A stretch of 7,976 nt of DNA from Deinococcus sp. (GTDB lineage: Bacteria; Deinococcota; Deinococci; Deinococcales; Deinococcaceae), in assembly GCA_025351205.1 (NCBI GenBank), contig JANXWI010000464.1, positions 1 to 7,976 of the forward strand, in the 5' to 3' direction. Below the pieces are notes generated by a model, which was not told the origin of the DNA, searched no databases, and saw nothing but the letters and a program-made list of their open reading frames with translations. Shown here in pieces: positions 5,184 to 7,976 of the stretch. The position numbers and the translations under genes were made by a program. How positions within the stretch are numbered: position 1 is the stretch's first letter; each line of letters starts with the position of its first letter.

Positions 5184-5256
5184 GATGGTTGTCCCCTTGT
5201 ATGAACGGTCTTACCGGTCAGGTGGCGCGGCGCTCTGGCCAGCAGCGGGCCTGGCG

Positions 5257-5268
5257 TGAGCGCGCTCA
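5257..5268. promoter_or_regulatory. 12-bp palindrome at the predicted rpoZ transcription start
   Basis: TGAGCGCGCTCA is a perfect palindrome directly after the predicted start site. It could be an operator or the base of a short leader hairpin. GC-rich palindromes of this size also arise by chance, so the assignment is tentative. Confidence 0.25.
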
Positions 5269-5275
5269 GCCTTGA

Positions 5276-5284
5276 AGTATAGCA
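5276..5284 (-). promoter_or_regulatory. Extended -10 promoter of rpoZ
   Basis: TGC-TATACT on the minus strand is the best -10 in the window (TATACT against TATAAT, with TGn). Transcription would start near 5269, giving a leader of about 85 nt. The -35 region is weak (TGAAGA at 17 nt). Confidence 0.6.
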
Positions 5285-5311
5285 GACCTGACGGTGAGTC
5301 TTCACTGGCAC

Positions 5312-6115
5312 CTACCACGCCGGATTCGGCCAGCCAGCCTGCCGCTCCTGCCGGAACCGTTGCACCCAGGCCTCGGCAGAAGCGTCCGCGAGTTTCTCGA
5401 AAGTCGGGGGCGGGACCGCGACCTCCGGCGCGTCGAGGCCGAGGAAACCCAGAACCTGCCGGATCGTTCCCGCATAGTCGCGGATGAAATCCTCGTACAC
5501 CACGGTCATCGGTGTCAGGCCTGCCTCCTCAAAAAAATCTTCGATCATGGCCTCACGGAGACTGGCCTCGGCGAAGAGATGATCGATGGCTTCAAAGCTG
5601 TACCGGCCCTCCAGATCAGCAGCCAGAGCAACCTCGCCGGAGGGTCGGTGCCACTCGCCCGACTGGATCGCCCGCCACCACGACACCGCCAGCCGTACCT
5701 TGTTGCGCCGCGTCATGAAGACGTGGTGACAACCGGGGAAAGTCGCGGCCCAGACCTCCGGCACAGACAGATGGGCAGACAACCCCAGCACGCGCCGGAA
5801 CACCTGTGTCCAGGCAGCGAAGTTACCCTGGCTGGGGCCGTACTTCAGACCGAAGACCCCGTCGGGGGTGGCGCCTCCCTGCCAGATCGCCTGCAATTCT
5901 GCCACCGCCAGCGCCGCTGGGTCACGGTCATTCAGCCATTCGCCGGGCGTCCCGGCCACGCCCGTCCCGGCCAGAGCGGAGGCCAGCAGCGTGCTCCCGG
6001 TACGCTGAGAGAACCAGATGATGTAACTCCTTGCTGGCGGATGATCCATGAAGGCAGTCTGACTGAATCCGGCGGCCTGCCACATCGGCCAGATGGCTGA
6101 GGCCGCCCGTCTCAC
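5312..6115 (-). CDS. Stf0-like sulfotransferase
   Basis: The 267-residue product matches the Stf0 family, whose characterised mycobacterial member moves sulfate from PAPS to the 2-position of trehalose. The PAPS 5'-phosphosulfate loop is SQRTGSTLL (residues 36-44). GVAGTPGEW follows, where Glu59 sits at the position of the catalytic Glu36 of Stf0. A 3'-phosphate-binding segment TRRNKVRLAVSWWRA is at 135-149. FEEAGLTPMTVVYEDF and VLGFLGLDAPEV fit the C-terminal part. The acceptor cannot be read from sequence; trehalose is only the best-known case. The GTG start overlaps the tdh stop (GTGA), indicating coupling. The in-frame ATG at 6049 (MDHPPARSYIIWF) matches where Stf0 proteins usually begin and is a serious alternative, though it has no clear Shine-Dalgarno. 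tdh and sulfation have no evident metabolic link. Confidence 0.87.
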   Translation of the reverse strand: MRRAASAIWPMWQAAGFSQTAFMDHPPARSYIIWFSQRTGSTLLASALAGTGVAGTPGEWLNDRDPAALAVAELQAIWQGGATPDGVFGLKYGPSQGNFAAWTQVFRRVLGLSAHLSVPEVWAATFPGCHHVFMTRRNKVRLAVSWWRAIQSGEWHRPSGEVALAADLEGRYSFEAIDHLFAEASLREAMIEDFFEEAGLTPMTVVYEDFIRDYAGTIRQVLGFLGLDAPEVAVPPPTFEKLADASAEAWVQRFRQERQAGWPNPAW

Positions 6116-7203
6116 ACTTCCCAGTCCAGAATCACCTTGCCACTCTGCCCGCTGCGCATGGCGTCGAAGCCCTGCTGGAAGTCGGCAATGGAAAAGTGGT
6201 GCGTGATGATGGGCGACAGGTCCAGGCCCGACTGCACCAGGGCGGCCATCTTGTACCAGGTCTCGAACATCTCGCGGCCATAGATGCCCCGCAGCTCCAG
6301 TCCCTTGAAGATCACGTCGTTCCAGTCTACGGCCACGCCCGCCGCAGGAATGCCCAGCAGCGCCACCTTGCCGCCGTGGTTCATGGCCCGCAGCAGCTGA
6401 TTCAGCGCCGCGCCCGAGCCGCTCATCTCCAGGCCCACATCAAAGCCCTCGGTCATGCCCAGTTCAGCCTGCGCCACCGCCCACAGGTCTTCGCGGGCTA
6501 CGTTCACGGCGCGGGTGGCCCCCATCTGCACGGCGAGGTCCAGGCGATAGTCATTGACGTCAGTAATCACCACGTTTCTGGCCCCGGCGTGCCTCGCCAC
6601 CGCGCAGGCCATCGCGCCTATCGGCCCGGCCCCGGTGATCAGCACGTCCTCGCCCACAAGGTCGAAGCTGAGCGCCGTGTGAACGGCGTTGCCGAAGGGG
6701 TCGAAGATGGCCGCCACGTCGTCTGAGATGTTGTCCGGAATACGGAAGGCGTTGAAGGCGGGCAGCACCAGGTACTCGGCAAAGCTGCCGGGGCGGTTGA
6801 CCCCCACGCCCTGGGTGTTGCGGCACAGGTGGCGGCGGCCCGCGCGGCAGTTGCGGCAGTGCCCGCAGGTCACGTGGCCCTCGCCGCTCACCCGGTCCCC
6901 CACCGCGAAGCCGCGCACCTCGCTGCCCAGCTCCTGCACCACGCCCACGTACTCGTGCCCCACCACCATGCCCGCCGGAATGGTCCGGGCAGCCCAGTCG
7001 TCCCAGTTGTAGATGTGTACGTCGGTGCCGCAGATGCTGCTCTTGCGGACGCGAATCAGAAGGTCGTTGGGGCCGGGAACGGGTCGGGCCACCGTCTGCA
7101 TCCAGACGCCTTCACGGGCAAACTGTTTGGTCAGGGCGGTCATGGTCGGGGCTGGCGTGGCAGATGGGTCGGCGGTGTTCGTTTCGGACAAGGAAGCCTG
7201 CAT
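6112..7203 (-). CDS. tdh: L-threonine 3-dehydrogenase
   Basis: This enzyme oxidises L-threonine with NAD+ to 2-amino-3-ketobutyrate, a cytoplasmic step of threonine breakdown to glycine and acetyl-CoA when paired with Kbl, which is not in this window. It is a zinc-dependent medium-chain dehydrogenase. From the start used here, the catalytic zinc ligands are Cys58 in ICGTDVHIYNWD and His83-Glu84 in VVGHEYVG; the structural zinc cysteines are 113, 116, 119 and 127; the nucleotide loop is GAGPIG at 191-196. These sit exactly 20 residues beyond the E. coli numbers. An ATG at 7143 (MTALTKQ) would give the canonical 343 residues but has no Shine-Dalgarno. ATG 7203 lies 7 nt after a good -10, so a leaderless start with a 20-residue extension (MQASLSETNTADPSATPAPT) is preferred. 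Confidence 0.95.
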   Translation of the reverse strand: MQASLSETNTADPSATPAPTMTALTKQFAREGVWMQTVARPVPGPNDLLIRVRKSSICGTDVHIYNWDDWAARTIPAGMVVGHEYVGVVQELGSEVRGFAVGDRVSGEGHVTCGHCRNCRAGRRHLCRNTQGVGVNRPGSFAEYLVLPAFNAFRIPDNISDDVAAIFDPFGNAVHTALSFDLVGEDVLITGAGPIGAMACAVARHAGARNVVITDVNDYRLDLAVQMGATRAVNVAREDLWAVAQAELGMTEGFDVGLEMSGSGAALNQLLRAMNHGGKVALLGIPAAGVAVDWNDVIFKGLELRGIYGREMFETWYKMAALVQSGLDLSPIITHHFSIADFQQGFDAMRSGQSGKVILDWEV

Positions 7204-7210
7204 AGGCAAG

Positions 7211-7239
7211 GTTCTAAACCCTGGGTGCGAGGCGGTCAA
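7211..7239 (-). promoter_or_regulatory. Sigma-70-type promoter of tdh, leaderless
   Basis: On the minus strand TTGACC (7239-7234) and TAGAAC (7216-7211) are separated by exactly 17 bp. The start codon ATG at 7203 follows the -10 by 7 nt, so the predicted first transcribed base is the A of ATG or its neighbour. This is the only promoter in the window with both hexamers clear. Confidence 0.6.
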
Positions 7240-7363
7240 GCCCGCAGGCTCAACCGTGCCTGCATCCTTCGGAACCTGGATGATCCAGACGTGGCGTGAA
7301 TCTGAATCGGGGCGGCACACCGGTCACGGCGTCTTCATTCTCGGCGCCCGTGCCGCGCATTGC

Positions 7364-7372
7364 TGCTACCCT
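7364..7372 (+). promoter_or_regulatory. Extended -10 of a leaderless promoter for the small membrane peptide gene
   Basis: TGC-TACCCT ends 6 nt before the ATG at 7379, the same layout as the crotonase-gene promoter. No Shine-Dalgarno and no -35 are visible. It is divergent from the tdh promoter across 7204-7363. Confidence 0.5.
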
Positions 7373-7378
7373 GGCCCC

Positions 7379-7522
7379 ATGATCAGCTTCAAGCGCAGCA
7401 ATCCCCTGCAACCCGAGAAGGAATCGGTGGTGCAGATCAACCTGATGCCCCTGCTGGTGTTCGCGCTGGGCTTCGTGCTGACACGCACCCTGCTGAACTC
7501 GGCCAAGACAGAGCTGAAATGA
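7379..7522 (+). CDS. Hypothetical 47-residue single-pass membrane peptide
   Basis: A short gene of unknown function. The peptide begins MISFKRSNPLQPEKESVVQ, followed by one hydrophobic segment (INLMPLLVFALGFVLTRTLL, about residues 20-39) and a short polar end, SAKTELK. Positive residues on both sides leave topology open. A longer frame reaching upstream to 7013 runs antisense over tdh and is not credible. The ATG at 7379 fits a -10 TACCCT 6 nt before it. Its stop overlaps the ATG of the next gene (ATGA), and this tight coupling is the best evidence that it is translated. Confidence 0.65.
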   Translation: MISFKRSNPLQPEKESVVQINLMPLLVFALGFVLTRTLLNSAKTELK

Positions 7523-7929
7523 CTGTGCCCACGGTGTACCGCAGCCAGGGCAGTGACCGCGCCGTGGTTCCAGGCTGGACCAACATCGTGAGCGGCGTGT
7601 CAGACGCCATTGAGCTGCAACTCGACCTGAGCAGCACGGACCGCGCCCGTGAACAGGCCCTGCTGCTCATCGAATACTGGGCCACGCCGAATGACCTGGC
7701 TCTGCAATCGCTCTTGCCTGTGCGGGCGTTTGCGGGCGAGCCGAAGGGCTGGTGCGTGTTTCTGCCCGCCCAGGGCCGGGTGCTGATCCGGGCCATCGAC
7801 CCGCAGCCCAATCCGCCGCTGCTGGCCGCGCACGCCATCAACCTCGACCCCGAAACGCCGGTTGGAACGCTGGTGCATGTGCAGGTGGCGTTTCCGGGCA
7901 CGGCAGGCAACCTGAACTTACAGAAGTGA
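7519..7929 (+). CDS. Hypothetical 136-residue protein coupled to the small membrane peptide
   Basis: I do not recognise a family. The protein has no signal peptide and no membrane segment; it alternates short hydrophobic stretches and turns (IELQLDLS, ALLLIEYW, GWCVFLPAQGRVLIRAID, GTLVHVQVAFPG), which suggests a mostly beta-sheet domain. It starts at ATG 7519, sharing ATGA with the upstream stop; an upstream extension of this frame to 7360 would overlap the membrane peptide and lacks support. Its expression would depend on the membrane peptide gene, so the two products may act together, perhaps with the peptide as an anchor; this is inference from gene order alone. The stop is followed within 21 bp by a 14-bp inverted repeat. 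Confidence 0.65.
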   Translation: MTVPTVYRSQGSDRAVVPGWTNIVSGVSDAIELQLDLSSTDRAREQALLLIEYWATPNDLALQSLLPVRAFAGEPKGWCVFLPAQGRVLIRAIDPQPNPPLLAAHAINLDPETPVGTLVHVQVAFPGTAGNLNLQK

Positions 7930-7949
7930 TGTCGGGCACGAAAATGACA

Positions 7950-7963
7950 CAGACAACTGTCTG
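7950..7963. promoter_or_regulatory. Short inverted repeat, possible operator
   Basis: CAGACA-AC-TGTCTG is a perfect 6+6 inverted repeat in the short noncoding end of the window. It is too short and lacks a T run to be a terminator; it may be a protein-binding site for a gene beyond the edge. Confidence 0.25.
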
Positions 7964-7976
7964 ACACCTCCGAATT

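Noticed and set aside
7204..7320. Further upstream extension of tdh to 7320
   Set aside because: It would place the -35 and -10 inside the coding region, and it adds residues with no counterpart in threonine dehydrogenases.
7950..7963. Inverted repeat after the last gene as a terminator
   Set aside because: The stem is only 6 bp with a 2-nt loop and has no following T run, so a transcription terminator is unlikely.

Overview
The window reads as a chromosomal segment of a high-GC bacterium, most probably Deinococcus or a close relative. The main clues are a Thermus/Deinococcus-type RNA polymerase omega subunit, an FmdB-like protein without its zinc-ribbon cysteines, several genes that seem to be transcribed without a leader (a -10 hexamer TAnnnT placed 6-7 nt before the start codon), and a family of structured small repeats. 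The taxon is inferred from these features; no 16S or similar marker is present.

Layout, left to right. (1) The 5' end of glmS on the minus strand, truncated by the window edge, with a long leader that folds as a glmS-type self-cleaving ribozyme (about 457 down to 278) behind an extended -10 promoter at 500-508. (2) A small membrane protein overlapped by the stop of an enoyl-CoA hydratase/isomerase-family gene, both minus. A 16-bp tandem duplication has probably shifted the membrane protein's C-terminal frame. (3) A divergent promoter region, then a plus-strand two-gene unit: a cysteine-free FmdB-like protein with a Ser/Gly-rich tail, overlapping by 4 nt a membrane-anchored HtrA-like serine protease with a PDZ domain. 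(4) Minus strand: a universal stress protein followed by an unrecognised conserved-looking protein whose reading frame carries a repeat element. (5) A 350-bp gene-free stretch with a terminator hairpin and a second copy of the same repeat element, which itself contains a 39-bp tandem duplication and abuts the rpoZ stop codon. (6) rpoZ, minus. (7) Minus-strand pair tdh (threonine 3-dehydrogenase) and a Stf0-like sulfotransferase, overlapping by 4 nt. (8) Divergent plus-strand pair: a 47-residue single-pass membrane peptide overlapping by 4 nt an unrecognised 136-residue protein.

How the parts work together: four gene pairs use 4-nt start/stop overlaps (TTGA, GTGA, GTGA, ATGA), so translational coupling is a recurring theme. 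Five promoters share the same extended -10 form TGn-TAnnnT. The most notable signals are the glmS ribozyme, with a base change matched by a compensating change in its expected pairing partner, and the two-copy repeat family, whose internal hairpin differs between copies by paired compensatory changes. One of these copies lies in frame inside a gene.
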